Shown here: piece after piece, positions 1-5,510 of the stretch | How the letters are laid out: the number at the start of each line of letters is the position of its first letter | Position numbering within the stretch: position 1 is the stretch's first letter | DNA from: an uncultured Clostridia bacterium | GTDB lineage: Bacteria > Bacillota > Clostridia > Peptostreptococcales > Anaerovoracaceae | Assembly: GCA_946402595.1 (NCBI GenBank) | Contig: CAMIWY010000087.1 | Span: 1 to 6,329 of the forward strand | Reading direction: 5' to 3' | DNA: 6,329 bases | Notes under the pieces: model-generated | Database searches by the model: none | Told to the model about the DNA's origin: nothing | What the model saw: the letters and a program-made list of their open reading frames with translations, nothing else | Position numbers and translations under genes: made by a program

Positions 1-71
1 AGGAAGTTGCCAACATCATCCATCCGCATCCATCCTTCGCAGAAGCGATCATGGAGGCAGCAAGATTATAA
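1..71 (+). CDS. lpdA: Dihydrolipoyl dehydrogenase, C-terminal end (partial)
   Basis: Only the last 22 codons and the TAA stop are present; the 5' part lies outside the window. The visible peptide ends EVANIIHPHPSFAEAIMEAA plus Arg-Leu. In class I pyridine nucleotide-disulfide oxidoreductases the extreme C-terminus carries the catalytic His-Pro-x-x-x-Glu dyad (HPT...E in E. coli Lpd). Here the matching residues are the His at bases 27-29 and the Glu at 42-44, with the correct spacing of five. The wording HPHPS..EAIMEA is typical of clostridial dihydrolipoyl dehydrogenases, the FAD enzyme (E3) that reoxidises lipoyl groups of 2-oxoacid dehydrogenase, acetoin dehydrogenase or glycine cleavage complexes using NAD+. 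Which complex it serves cannot be told from this fragment. Another disulfide reductase of the same fold is possible but less likely. Confidence 0.8.
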   Translation, partial: EVANIIHPHPSFAEAIMEAARL

Positions 72-93
72 GCAGTTAAACTTACACATAATG

Positions 94-127
94 AAGACCC
101 CATGCTCATCTCTGAGCATGGGGTCTT
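94..127. terminator. Bidirectional intrinsic terminator, perfect 15-bp stem
   Basis: Arms 94-108 (AAGACCCCATGCTCA) and 113-127 (TGAGCATGGGGTCTT) are exact inverted complements around a 4-base loop. The hairpin lies 22 bp after the lpdA stop and 50 bp beyond the stop of the convergent minus-strand gene. The trailing T-rich stretch is weak on both sides (GTTATTC on +, CATTATG on -), but the stem is long and GC-rich in its middle and begins with A and ends with T residues, as a shared terminator for convergent genes should. Confidence 0.85.
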
Positions 128-177
128 GTTATTCTACAGAAATCAGTAATCACGGCGTTTCCTGTATCAGTTGATAC

Positions 178-885
178 TTATACGTCGTCCCCCGCTTCAT
201 GCAGCGGTTCTACGCCTGCCTCTTCTGCAGCCTCCTGAGTCTCATCCTGGCTCTCCTGAACTGCATCCTGTGCTTCCTGCTCTTCATCTGTCATCTCAGT
301 TCCGCTTGCAGCAGTATCGCTGCCGTCCTCAGTCTCTTCTTCCTGCCCATCCAGAGAGTCCTCATAGGCCTTCTTATACTGGCTCAGAATCGATGGATCG
401 AGAGGTGTCGGCCTCGGCTCATTGGTCCTTTTGTACTGCTGGTGGTAATAGACGAGGTTGCCTTCCTTATCAACGGTGATCGAGTCCATCCACTTGAATT
501 TGATCTCTCCTCTTCTGTAGTCCCACTTCACGATCTCGTCGTCGTACATAGAGTCATCAAAATCACTGTATCCATACTTCTCGAGATACTCGAGATCATA
601 ATGGCTCCGGTTGTAGTAGGTCAGAGTCAGGGTGTCACCATCGATAACGATATCCTCTGCATAGTCAGTCACAAACCTTCCCTGCAGAGCAGACCTCATC
701 TCCTCCTCAGATGCATAAGTCGTTCTCGAAACCATGATCGAAACATAGTTTATGATGAACGCGAGAAGTGCGATCGCAAGTATCGCAAGGACAATGAGTA
801 AAATCCTCTTATTTCTCTGTTTGATTCTCCATTCTTCCGCCCAGTGCATCGCATCACGGCGGTCCTGGTTCATGTTCTTTGCCAT
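178..885 (-). CDS. Single-pass membrane protein with acidic C-terminal tail, unknown function
   Basis: A 235-residue protein that I do not recognise. Residues 1-26 are charged and net basic (ending KQRNKR), residues 27-49 form one clear hydrophobic helix (ILLIVLAILAIALLAFIINY), and the rest is outside by the positive-inside rule. A Tyr/Asp-rich segment (about 50-165) looks folded, with alternating hydrophobic stretches such as DTLTLTYY and GEIKFKWM. The last 60 residues contain about 24 Asp/Glu and no Lys or Arg, so they are probably disordered. There is no signal peptidase site or lipobox. The start at 885 is chosen because CAAGGGG (891-897) sits 5 bases upstream; in-frame ATGs at 909 and 930 lack this and would add a non-conserved extension. 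It lies 73 bp after the alcohol dehydrogenase gene and could be cotranscribed with it. A sensor, anchor or envelope-associated role is only a guess. Confidence 0.75.
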   Translation of the reverse strand: MAKNMNQDRRDAMHWAEEWRIKQRNKRILLIVLAILAIALLAFIINYVSIMVSRTTYASEEEMRSALQGRFVTDYAEDIVIDGDTLTLTYYNRSHYDLEYLEKYGYSDFDDSMYDDEIVKWDYRRGEIKFKWMDSITVDKEGNLVYYHQQYKRTNEPRPTPLDPSILSQYKKAYEDSLDGQEEETEDGSDTAASGTEMTDEEQEAQDAVQESQDETQEAAEEAGVEPLHEAGDDV

Positions 886-890
886 TTGTT

Positions 891-897
891 CCCCTTG
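891..897 (-). promoter_or_regulatory. Ribosome binding site that fixes the start of the membrane-protein gene
   Basis: On the minus strand CAAGGGG lies 5 bases before ATG at 885. This supports the 235-residue product rather than the two upstream in-frame starts at 909 and 930. Confidence 0.6.
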
Positions 898-958
898 CTC
901 TGCGGGCATACTCACTGCGAAGCCCCGCATGTCCCTTCAGTATTTTCCACAGGTTATT

Positions 959-2248
959 CTACCAACATTCATTATATATCTCAAGAATCTCTGCAGCAGT
1001 CATCTGCCTGAAAGCGCCTCCGGATATGAAGCACGACTCAGCGATCTCAGGGAGGAGCTTTCTCTCATCCTCTCCGAATCCGAGTTCGCGCAGAGTGGCC
1101 GGAAGCCCTGCCTCCTTAATGAATGCCGCCAGAGCATCGATTCCTGCAAGCGCAAGAGCCTCATCACCGCTCATACCGCCTCCGCAGGATACTCTGAATT
1201 CCTCTGCATCCTTCTCTGTCAGTCCCCATACGTTGCGGGCAAAACTCACGAACTTCGCGAGCCCCGACTTATATACATGGCGGTAATATACAGGGTGCAA
1301 AACGGCAAGTCCTTCGCCGTGATTGCAGTTCGTGTACGCAGAGAGCTGGTGCTCCATGTTATGCGCCTGGAAGTCCTTGCTTTTTCCAGTCTTGATGATC
1401 CTGTTCTCCGCAAGCGATGCCGTCCACATGATATTGCTTCTCGCCTGCAGGTCCTGTGGATCGGCAAGAGCCGCACGGAAATCCCTGATAAGCCCCTTCA
1501 TCAGGGCTTCTGAGATATCGTCGGCAGGATTCGGTTCGAGCGGATAACTGAAATACGTCTCCATTATATGCGAGAGGATATCGAAGGTGCCCGCTTTCAT
1601 CTGCCTTACAGGCATGGTCAGCGTATATGCCGGATCCATCAGTGCAAAAGCCGGATTCACCTCAGGATAGTCCCTGTCGCATTTTATCCTGGTCTCTTCG
1701 TTGGTAAGGACCGCGCAGCCGTCAACCTCGCTGCCCGTAGCAGGCATGGTAACAACTACGCCGCAAGGCACTACCCTGTGAGTCATTGGTTTGCCCTGCA
1801 TCCAGAAATCCTCCCACGCATCACCGTCATATCCGGCCTGTACGGATACCGCTTTGCAGCAGTCCATGACAGAACCGCCGCCTGCTCCTATGATGAGCCC
1901 GATGTTGCTGCGCCTTGCCAGCTCTGCTCCCTCAAGCATTTTGGCAAGAGTCGGGTTCGACATGATACCGGTGAATTCTACTATTTTATAGCTGCACGGC
2001 TCACAGCCGCCTGCATCCTTCCCGGCCGCAGGTGCATCGCCGTTATCCGCAAGGCTGTATCCCATTTCGCCCAGCACAGCCATTATGTCATCATAAGCGC
2101 CGTTCTTCTTAACGGATCCGCCGCCATACCCGAGCATGATATTCTGACCGCCCGGAGCAAAAGTCCTGACCATCTCCGCAAGATACTCTCTGACGCAGCC
2201 CTGTCCGAATCTTACACGCGTGCTGCATTCCCAGCTGAAGTTCTCCAT
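959..2248 (-). CDS. Iron-containing alcohol dehydrogenase, butanol dehydrogenase/YqhD type
   Basis: A 429-residue group III alcohol dehydrogenase, expected to reduce aldehydes (such as butyraldehyde or other fermentation or toxic aldehydes) to alcohols with NAD(P)H in the cytoplasm. The N-terminal Rossmann-like half carries YGGGSVKKNG (41-50), the signature of the BdhA/YqhD branch, and GAGGGSVMDCCKAV (121-134), the nucleotide-phosphate loop. The metal site is complete by analogy with YqhD: Asp223 and His227 (GTFDILSHIMETYF), His300 (MEHQLSAY) and His310 (NCNHGEGLAVLHP). Start ATG at 2248 is preceded by AAGGAG at 8-base spacing; the stop is TAG. Family members are usually about 385-400 residues. 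The extra length includes a Gly/Ala/Asp-rich insertion near 66-86 with a CEPC motif, and a Gly-rich stretch near 354-362. Thirteen cysteines are present. Substrate and NADH/NADPH preference cannot be settled from sequence alone. Confidence 0.93.
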   Translation of the reverse strand: MENFSWECSTRVRFGQGCVREYLAEMVRTFAPGGQNIMLGYGGGSVKKNGAYDDIMAVLGEMGYSLADNGDAPAAGKDAGGCEPCSYKIVEFTGIMSNPTLAKMLEGAELARRSNIGLIIGAGGGSVMDCCKAVSVQAGYDGDAWEDFWMQGKPMTHRVVPCGVVVTMPATGSEVDGCAVLTNEETRIKCDRDYPEVNPAFALMDPAYTLTMPVRQMKAGTFDILSHIMETYFSYPLEPNPADDISEALMKGLIRDFRAALADPQDLQARSNIMWTASLAENRIIKTGKSKDFQAHNMEHQLSAYTNCNHGEGLAVLHPVYYRHVYKSGLAKFVSFARNVWGLTEKDAEEFRVSCGGGMSGDEALALAGIDALAAFIKEAGLPATLRELGFGEDERKLLPEIAESCFISGGAFRQMTAAEILEIYNECW

Positions 2249-2271
2249 CTCAATATCTCCTTATAGACCAA

Positions 2272-2296
2272 ATCCGCCAGGCATCACCTGGCGGAT
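2272..2296. repeat. Perfect 10-bp inverted repeat between the DUF937 and alcohol dehydrogenase genes
   Basis: Arms ATCCGCCAGG (2272-2281) and CCTGGCGGAT (2287-2296) flank a 5-base loop. In the minus-strand transcript this GC-rich hairpin follows the DUF937 stop by about 70 bases and lies about 10 bases before the AAGGAG of the dehydrogenase gene. Only ATTTGG follows it, so it is a poor intrinsic terminator. It may be a leaky terminator, an mRNA-stabilising stem, or a translation-control stem. Confidence 0.6.
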
Positions 2297-2363
2297 CCTT
2301 ATGCCTTTTCCACACAGCGGAACAGGCCATGCCGCTGCATACTGTTTTCCGGTCCTGCTGCTA

Positions 2364-2891
2364 TTACTTAGCGAACATCTTTGCGATCTTGAGGACGTCC
2401 TTCATGTCGAGTCCGTCTGTGAGTCCGCCTACGATGTCGAGTACATCAGCTGCTCCGATGCTGCCTGCCTCTGTCTTCTTTGACTCCTTGGCAGACTTAC
2501 CCATCTGGGACATCAGCAGAGGTGCTACGATAGCCATGATCTTGATGATCTTCTTGGCATCGATCCCGCTCTTCTTCTTAGCCCTGGCAGCTACAGCCTC
2601 TTCCTCAGCTCCGAGCAGGTGCTTTACGATCTTGCCGCCGTCCTCTGTATCTACATTGCCGAGGAACTTGCTGACATTGCTTGTATCCTGCTTGCTGTGA
2701 TCAGCGAGCGCCTGCAGGAATCCCTGCTGTGTTGACTCGTTGGACGCCTGTCCCTGCATTCCCTTAAGAAGAACAGGGAGTACATCCTTAAGTACCTCTG
2801 CTGCGTCGTTCTCACTGACGCCTGCCTGCCTGCTTACCTGTCCGAGTGCATCGCTGCTGAGCAGCAACTGAAGCATAGTATTCATATCCAT
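2364..2891 (-). CDS. DUF937 domain protein
   Basis: A 175-residue, probably cytoplasmic, helical protein. It follows the DUF937 pattern. Residues 1-65 read as a Leu-rich start, then QAGVSENDAAEVLKDVLPVL and a Gln-rich GFLQALADH stretch. Residues 82-135 carry the hallmark DGGKIVKHLLGAEE (84-97), a basic AKKKSGIDAKK segment and IVAPLLMSQMGK (121-132). The C-terminal 40 residues (SIGAADVLDIVGGLTDGLDM) are a further short helical region that often follows in clostridial members. The family has no established biochemical function. Start ATG at 2891 has AAGGAGG at 8-base spacing; a second ATG two codons later is less well placed. It has its own promoter (2963-2991), and no convincing terminator follows, so some read-through into the dehydrogenase gene is possible. 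Confidence 0.85.
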   Translation of the reverse strand: MDMNTMLQLLLSSDALGQVSRQAGVSENDAAEVLKDVLPVLLKGMQGQASNESTQQGFLQALADHSKQDTSNVSKFLGNVDTEDGGKIVKHLLGAEEEAVAARAKKKSGIDAKKIIKIMAIVAPLLMSQMGKSAKESKKTEAGSIGAADVLDIVGGLTDGLDMKDVLKIAKMFAK

Positions 2892-2962
2892 AGGAATTCC
2901 CTCCTTTACGGTTCCCTTTTACACATGGACCCTGTCTTTGCCGCAGAGCCCTATACATCTAA

Positions 2963-2991
2963 ATTTTACAATCTGTAATCGCCTGAGTCAA
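2963..2991 (-). promoter_or_regulatory. Sigma-A type promoter for the DUF937 gene
   Basis: On the minus strand TTGACT (2991-2986) and TAAAAT (2968-2963) are separated by 17 bases, each hexamer differing from consensus at one position. The predicted start is near 2956, giving a leader of about 65 bases that ends in the strong AAGGAGG site. The promoter lies within the gap after the prmA operon, so the DUF937 gene is probably independently expressed. Confidence 0.75.
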
Positions 2992-3006
2992 TTGAGTATT
3001 GAACTG

Positions 3007-3462
3007 TTACTTTACATCTACTCCGCACTCGCGCTCCATGATCTTCGCAAAAGATCTGATGCATTCGTGCAGTATTCCGGTGCAGAATGTCTTGCGGTCA
3101 GGCTCGTAGAAGTCATAGTCCCTGATGAGTTCAGGACAGATGCTCGTCTTATACACCTTCGCCACGTCATCATTGAGTTCTCTTACAACATCGATGCACT
3201 TTTTGAATGCCGGGTCGCCCTTGACCGTTCTTCCGAACACTTTGCCCAGGCACATGGTAGCGCCTGCAACTGCGCCGCATACGTTGCCCCCGTTTCCGAA
3301 TCCGTACGGGAACCCTGTCGACAGAGCGATGGCTTCCTCGCCGATACCGAGCTCGTAGTGCCTGTTCAGTACTTCAAGCACCGACTCCGAGCACATGAAT
3401 CCCGTCGTGAAATTCTCAGTAGCATCTTCCAGCATTTTGTCTAAATAAACTTCCTTGACCAT
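3007..3462 (-). CDS. C_GCAxxG_C_C family putative redox-active protein
   Basis: A 151-residue protein with eight cysteines at about 24, 62, 71, 89, 109, 127, 134 and 146. The family signature is clear: FMCSES (Cys24), then NVCGAVAGATMCLG (60-73), where Cys-Gly-Ala-x-x-Gly precedes a second Cys, then paired downstream cysteines (SICPEL, FCTGILHEC). Members of this family (Pfam 'putative redox-active protein', common in anaerobes) are thought to bind a metal or cluster, or to do thiol chemistry; no reaction is established. No signal peptide or membrane helix is seen. The start at 3462 is preferred because GGAGGG ends 4 bases upstream. An ATG at 3510 would overlap the prmA coding end by 31 bases with a badly spaced ribosome site. 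It begins 17 bp after prmA, so the two are translated from one mRNA. Confidence 0.85.
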   Translation of the reverse strand: MVKEVYLDKMLEDATENFTTGFMCSESVLEVLNRHYELGIGEEAIALSTGFPYGFGNGGNVCGAVAGATMCLGKVFGRTVKGDPAFKKCIDVVRELNDDVAKVYKTSICPELIRDYDFYEPDRKTFCTGILHECIRSFAKIMERECGVDVK

Positions 3463-3466
3463 AACA

Positions 3467-3472
3467 CCCTCC
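3467..3472 (-). promoter_or_regulatory. Ribosome binding site that fixes the start of the C_GCAxxG_C_C gene
   Basis: Minus-strand GGAGGG, 4 bases before ATG 3462 and entirely inside the 17-bp gap after the prmA stop. This supports the shorter, non-overlapping start. Confidence 0.65.
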
Positions 3473-3479
3473 GCAATTT

Positions 3480-4505
3480 CTACATTTTCCTTGCTATTAC
3501 TGCACACCATTCTCCGTCGTGCAGCACTTCTTCAATGGCAAAACCCGCTTCGCGTATCGCCCTGCTCACAATTTCTTCCTTTATATCCAGTATGCCCGAG
3601 GTGACATACCAGCCGCCGCTCTCAAGGTGTCCCGCCGCTGCCGGCGAAAGCCGCATCACAAGATCCGCCATAAGGTTGGCGACCACGATGTCCGCCCTGT
3701 AGTCGACACCCTCAGTCAGGTCTCCGTACTGTGCAGTGATTTTATCCGCGAGATCGTTCTTTTCGATGTTCTCATTGGCCACCCTGACCGCATCCAGGTC
3801 TATATCGATCCCCAGCGCCTCGTCCGCACCGAGCAGAACTCCGGCAATCGCGAGTATCCCTGTGCCCGTTCCGACATCGAGTATCTTTGTACCGGCACCG
3901 CCGTCTTCCGCTGCTTCTGCAGCAGCCATGCCCTCGCGGTCCGCCAGTATCTTCTCAAGCGCCCTGATGCACATCGAGGTCGTCTCATGCAGCCCGCTTC
4001 CGAACGCCATGCCCGGATCCATCTCTATGACGAGGTCTTCTGGCTTTGGGTCATAAGCCTCCCAGCTCGGTCTGACTACGATCCTCTCACCGACCCTCGT
4101 CGGCCTGAAGAACTCCTGCCACTTGTACAGCCACTCACTGTCATCACCTGCTGCCGCCTCAAGATAGATGACGCTGAGTCCGCCGGACGTTTTGCCCGCA
4201 TCGCTCTTCCCGACAGGATCATCTGAAGCCGAGATCCTGTCAAGCAGAGCTTCAGCCCTCTTCATATCCGCAAGGCCCTCTTCATCATCTGCAAAGTACA
4301 GAGTCACCACCGGCTTGCGCATAAGGTCCTCTTTCAGGGAGTCATTAATGTAATCGTACCTGTAAGTATCCGGGTGCTCGAGTATGTCTCTGACGTCATC
4401 CGGGTCATCGATCATCATCGATGTGAACCCGTTTCCGATCAGCTCGGCTTCCAGCATCTCCAGGTCTTTCTTTTCTGTCTGTATCCTTAATTCTCTGTAT
4501 TCCAT
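3480..4505 (-). CDS. prmA: Ribosomal protein L11 methyltransferase
   Basis: A 341-residue cytoplasmic SAM-dependent enzyme that methylates lysines and the N-terminus of ribosomal protein L11. The small N-terminal substrate-recognition domain (about 1-90, starting MEYRELRIQT) leads through WLYKWQEFFRPTRVGERIVV (125-144) to MDPGMAFGSGLHETT (162-176), the characteristic PrmA loop. The methyltransferase core then shows motif I ILDVGTGTGILAI (208-220), the SAM ribose-binding acidic GIDID (232-236) and VVANLMADLV (274-283). Typical PrmA proteins have about 290-320 residues. The excess here lies in two low-complexity insertions, about 92-110 and 190-206. There is no Shine-Dalgarno before the start, and a -10 element lies 6 bases upstream, suggesting a leaderless mRNA. 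In many Bacillota prmA sits with dnaJ and rsmE; here it is first in a two-gene operon with a redox protein. Confidence 0.95.
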   Translation of the reverse strand: MEYRELRIQTEKKDLEMLEAELIGNGFTSMMIDDPDDVRDILEHPDTYRYDYINDSLKEDLMRKPVVTLYFADDEEGLADMKRAEALLDRISASDDPVGKSDAGKTSGGLSVIYLEAAAGDDSEWLYKWQEFFRPTRVGERIVVRPSWEAYDPKPEDLVIEMDPGMAFGSGLHETTSMCIRALEKILADREGMAAAEAAEDGGAGTKILDVGTGTGILAIAGVLLGADEALGIDIDLDAVRVANENIEKNDLADKITAQYGDLTEGVDYRADIVVANLMADLVMRLSPAAAGHLESGGWYVTSGILDIKEEIVSRAIREAGFAIEEVLHDGEWCAVIARKM

Positions 4506-4511
4506 ACTGAT

Positions 4512-4540
4512 ATGATACCACAGACGTGCATTTCTGTTGC
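4512..4540 (-). promoter_or_regulatory. Extended -10 promoter for prmA
   Basis: On the minus strand TGG-TATCAT (4520-4512) is an extended -10 element. A 17-base spacer leads back to a weak -35, GCAACA (4540-4535). The predicted start lies about 7 bases beyond the -10, at or next to the A of the prmA ATG (4505). No ribosome site could fit in such a transcript. Confidence 0.5.
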
Positions 4541-4580
4541 CTCTTTTTCACCCCGTATTGCCTGAGTTATGCTTCTTTCA

Positions 4581-4591
4581 CATACCGTATG
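4581..4591. promoter_or_regulatory. Candidate operator palindrome next to the first TetR promoter
   Basis: CATAC-C-GTATG is a perfect 5-bp inverted repeat centred at 4586. It lies just upstream of the TTGACG -35 box of the regulator and within the divergent intergenic region. Position and symmetry suit a binding site for the adjacent TetR protein, but an 11-bp palindrome is short and can occur by chance. Confidence 0.3.
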
Positions 4592-4594
4592 CGC

Positions 4595-4623
4595 TTGACG
4601 GATAAGACCTCTGGTGTTAACCT
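4595..4623 (+). promoter_or_regulatory. Promoter for the first TetR regulator
   Basis: TTGACG (4595-4600), a 17-base spacer, then TAACCT (4618-4623) preceded by TGT, an extended -10 arrangement. The -10 is poor (three matches) but the -35, spacing and TG motif are good. The start would be near 4630, giving a leader of about 33 bases that contains AAAGGAGG. Confidence 0.45.
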
Positions 4624-4662
4624 TTTTATTAAGGGGAATTAAGTGGAAAGGAGGACTCCCGT

Positions 4663-5295
4663 ATGAGCAAAGTATTACAGAACAAGCTGCAGAAACAGAA
4701 AGCACTGCTTGACAGCGCTTATGAACTGTTTACCACTATTGGCTTCACCAAGACGACAATAAGGGACATCGCTCACAAGGCTGGCGTAGCCAAAGGCACT
4801 TTCTATCTGTACTTCAACGACAAAGTTGAGATACGGGATGCTCTCGTCCGCGCCAAATCAAGCCAGCTCCTTCAGGATGCCTGCGAAGCCATGGACCGGG
4901 AGCTTTCAGACGGCAGCGCCACAATGGACACGGCTGATAAATTCATATTCATCATCGACTATCTCGTCGACTATGTTTCAAAGGACCTCAATTTCCTTAA
5001 GTTCATGTCCAAGCACCTGTCCTGGGGACTGTTTGCAGGCAGCCATCACACAGTTCAGTATCACTCAGACGAGGACAATGCTCCGGTAATAGATTTCGTC
5101 GCATATGTGGGCAAAATGCTCGAGGCTGACAATGTGAAGATCCGCGAACCGCGCCTTCTCATATTTACGCTGCTCGAGCTTGTAAGTTCAACATGCTACG
5201 ATGTCATTCTGTACAGCGAGCCAATGCCGCTTGATGAATTCAAGCCGCACCTGAACAGGACGATAAGGCTCCTCGTCAACGACGCGATCGTATGA
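4663..5295 (+). CDS. TetR/AcrR family transcriptional regulator (first)
   Basis: A 210-residue DNA-binding repressor type. The N-terminal TetR domain is intact: helix 1 ALLDSAYELFTTIGF (14-28) and the helix-turn-helix TTIRDIAHKAGVAKGTFYLY (31-50), followed by FNDKVEI. The C-terminal ligand and dimerisation part (about 60-210) has no motif I recognise. It carries a His-rich stretch, SHHTVQYH (127-134), and a hydrophobic core LLIFTLLELV (165-174). The start is supported by AAAGGAGG at 8-base spacing. The gene is divergent from prmA and followed by a strong intrinsic terminator, so it is monocistronic. The ligand and targets are unknown; since no transporter or enzyme is attached, only self-control can be suggested from context. 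Confidence 0.92.
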   Translation: MSKVLQNKLQKQKALLDSAYELFTTIGFTKTTIRDIAHKAGVAKGTFYLYFNDKVEIRDALVRAKSSQLLQDACEAMDRELSDGSATMDTADKFIFIIDYLVDYVSKDLNFLKFMSKHLSWGLFAGSHHTVQYHSDEDNAPVIDFVAYVGKMLEADNVKIREPRLLIFTLLELVSSTCYDVILYSEPMPLDEFKPHLNRTIRLLVNDAIV

Positions 5296-5318
5296 TGTCA
5301 TACTGAATCCGGTAAACT

Positions 5319-5360
5319 GACGTAATTTCACCCCAGATCGGAATTACGTCTTTTTCTTTT
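5319..5360 (+). terminator. Intrinsic terminator of the first TetR gene
   Basis: The 9-bp perfect stem GACGTAATT (5319-5327) with AATTACGTC (5342-5350) can extend by a G-T and a C-G pair to 11 bp. It is followed directly by TTTTTCTTTT (5351-5360). It begins 24 bases after the regulator's stop and separates its transcript from the second regulator. Confidence 0.88.
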
Positions 5361-5391
5361 GTCACCAGCTTACGTCATATGCGCCGCTTTC

Positions 5392-5420
5392 TTTACAAAT
5401 GAAAACAGATTTGCTATTAT
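5392..5420 (+). promoter_or_regulatory. Promoter for the second TetR regulator
   Basis: TTTACA (5392-5397), a 17-base spacer ending TGC, and TATTAT (5415-5420) form a near-consensus sigma-A promoter with an extended -10. A perfect TATAAT (5418-5423) overlaps it three bases downstream but would give a 20-base spacer. The start is predicted near 5427, inside the palindrome at 5425-5437. Confidence 0.75.
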
Positions 5421-5424
5421 AATC

Positions 5425-5437
5425 TGACCGTTGGTCA
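5425..5437. promoter_or_regulatory. TetR-type operator overlapping the transcription start
   Basis: TGACC-GTT-GGTCA is a perfect 5-bp inverted repeat with a 3-base centre, begins 4 bases after the -10 hexamer and covers the predicted start site. TGACC/GGTCA half-sites are a common TetR-family operator form. The position is ideal for repression, most simply self-repression by the gene downstream. Confidence 0.65.
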
Positions 5438-5510
5438 TTGTAATCAAGGTGCCCCGGGCATCTTTCAGGCGCAAGCCTGCACCCGCTGAAGCATGCTCAT
5501 GCTGAGCAGA
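5438..5510 (+). other. Structured 5' leader of the second TetR gene
   Basis: Between the operator and the ribosome site the leader holds several short stems: TGCCC/GGGCA around one base near 5450-5462; CAGGC-GCAA-GCCTG (5466-5479), a 5-bp stem with a GNRA tetraloop; and TGCTCA/TGAGCA (5494-5508), ending 2 bases before the AAAGGAG site. I recognise no known riboswitch class, and no leader peptide was identified. Confidence 0.35.

Noticed and set aside
15..35. Repeated CATCC/CATCCG units suggesting a short tandem repeat
   Set aside because: They encode the conserved catalytic IIHPHPS stretch of dihydrolipoyl dehydrogenase; the repetition is codon coincidence.
199..801. 200-codon + strand open frame opposite the membrane-protein gene
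   Set aside because: Its hydrophobic look comes from the complement of acidic codons; no ribosome site, and the minus-strand frame has a coherent membrane topology.
886..930. Longer form of the acidic-tail membrane protein starting at 930 or 909
   Set aside because: No ribosome site fits those starts, while CAAGGGG is well spaced for the ATG at 885.
886..958. TGCGGG/CCCGCA inverted repeat between the dehydrogenase and membrane-protein genes as a terminator
   Set aside because: Only 6 bp with a large loop and no T run on the minus strand; too weak to call.
752..2266. Long + strand open frames opposite the alcohol dehydrogenase (752-1513, 1568-2266)
   Set aside because: They are antisense shadows of a well-conserved minus-strand enzyme, lack ribosome sites and show no family features.
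3463..3510. Upstream start of the C_GCAxxG_C_C protein at 3510
   Set aside because: It would overlap prmA by 31 bases and its GGAG lies only about 2 bases from the ATG; the start at 3462 has GGAGGG at proper distance.
4487..4705. 72-codon minus-strand frame across the prmA-TetR gap
   Set aside because: It overlaps both the prmA start and the TetR start, and covers the divergent promoters; no ribosome site.
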